Part shown: positions 5,252 through 5,597 of the stretch, piece by piece
How the letters are laid out: each line of letters starts with the position of its first letter
Numbering within the stretch: position 1 is the stretch's first letter
Assembly: GCA_017424205.1 (NCBI GenBank)
Contig: JAFPAS010000127.1
Span: forward strand, 1 to 5,597
Origin: Prevotella sp.
Lineage (GTDB): Bacteria > Bacteroidota > Bacteroidia > Bacteroidales > Bacteroidaceae
Reading direction: 5' to 3'
DNA: 5,597 bases
Program-made: the position numbers and the translations under genes
Notes under the pieces: generated by a model
What the model was told of the DNA's origin: nothing
Seen by the model: the letters and a program-made list of their open reading frames with translations, nothing else
The model's database searches: none

Positions 5252-5597
5252 ATGGCAAAAAAAATTGTTGCAGGTAACTGGAAAATGAACAAAAACCTGC
5301 AGGAAGGTATTGCTCTTGCAAAAGAACTTACAGAGATTGTAAAGAACCCTAACTGTGAAGTTATCATCGGCACCCCATTCATCCACCTCGCAAGCGTTGC
5401 GGAGGTAATTAAAGATAGCTGCATCAAACTGAGTGCAGAGAACTGTGCAAACAAGGCATCTGGCGCATATACTGGTGAAGTATCTGCAGAGATGGTTAAG
5501 TCAACTGGCGCAGAATATGTTATCCTCGGCCACTCTGAGCGTCGCGAATACTACAACGAGACACCAGAGATCTTGAAGGAGAAGGTAGAGCTTGCAC
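5252..5597 (+). CDS. tpiA: Triose-phosphate isomerase, N-terminal part (cut by window end)
   Basis: TpiA interconverts dihydroxyacetone phosphate and glyceraldehyde 3-phosphate in glycolysis and gluconeogenesis. It is a cytoplasmic TIM barrel, usually a dimer of about 250 residues. The 115 complete codons here cover the first part of the barrel: AGNWKMN (7-13, catalytic N9 and K11), GTPFIHL (40-46), SAEN (61-64), GAYTGEVS (71-78) and the LGHSERR motif (92-98) with the catalytic histidine H94. The catalytic Glu and phosphate loop lie beyond the window. Translation starts at the ATG after an A-rich leader without a Shine-Dalgarno site. No TTTG/TAnnTTTG promoter is visible in the 74-nt gap, so it may be read through from upstream. 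Codon use differs from the preceding gene: isoleucine is only ATT/ATC and arginine CGT/CGC, with no ATA or AGA, as expected of a highly expressed gene. Confidence 0.97.
   Translation, partial: MAKKIVAGNWKMNKNLQEGIALAKELTEIVKNPNCEVIIGTPFIHLASVAEVIKDSCIKLSAENCANKASGAYTGEVSAEMVKSTGAEYVILGHSERREYYNETPEILKEKVELA

Overview
The window looks like a housekeeping stretch of a Bacteroidales chromosome, most likely Prevotella or a close relative. The case rests on three points. Upstream regions carry the Bacteroidetes promoter signature (TTTG, about 20 nt, then TAnnTTTG). Starts mostly lack Shine-Dalgarno sites and have A-rich leaders. The gene set includes a short RsmI, a zinc-lasso thymidine kinase, a duplicated DUF1599 protein and a DoxX-like protein just before tpiA, which I recall as a typical Bacteroidales arrangement. 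The species cannot be fixed from sequence alone.

Layout: positions 1 to about 711 are AT-rich and hold no supportable gene, only short repeats and A/T tracts. A consensus promoter (712-743) drives a single tRNA-Gln(CUG) at 807-877, closed by a strong intrinsic terminator (881-923). A second terminator (952-993) faces the other way and ends a minus-strand operon of rsmI (2613-1894) followed by a coiled-coil lipoprotein gene (1897-1049). These two genes overlap by 4 nt (ATGA). The rsmI promoter (2651-2623) lies almost on top of its start codon.

Divergently from rsmI, a plus-strand promoter (2671-2701) drives tdk (2723-3307). A further promoter (3375-3406), preceded by a perfect 8-bp inverted repeat (3353-3372), starts the next unit: the DUF1599 gene (3482-4042), a DoxX/MauE-like membrane protein with a degenerate thioredoxin-like C-terminus (4029-5177, overlapping its neighbour by 14 nt), and tpiA (from 5252, cut by the window end).

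Functionally the window mixes translation (tRNA-Gln; 16S rRNA methylation by RsmI), nucleotide salvage (Tdk, perhaps the DUF1599 protein), an envelope lipoprotein, an inner-membrane protein of probable redox type, and glycolysis (TpiA). I see no mobile element, CRISPR array or defence system. The least explained parts are the 700-bp noncoding left end, the palindrome before the DUF1599 promoter, the duplicated DUF1599 protein and the cysteine-free thioredoxin-like domain of the DoxX-like protein.
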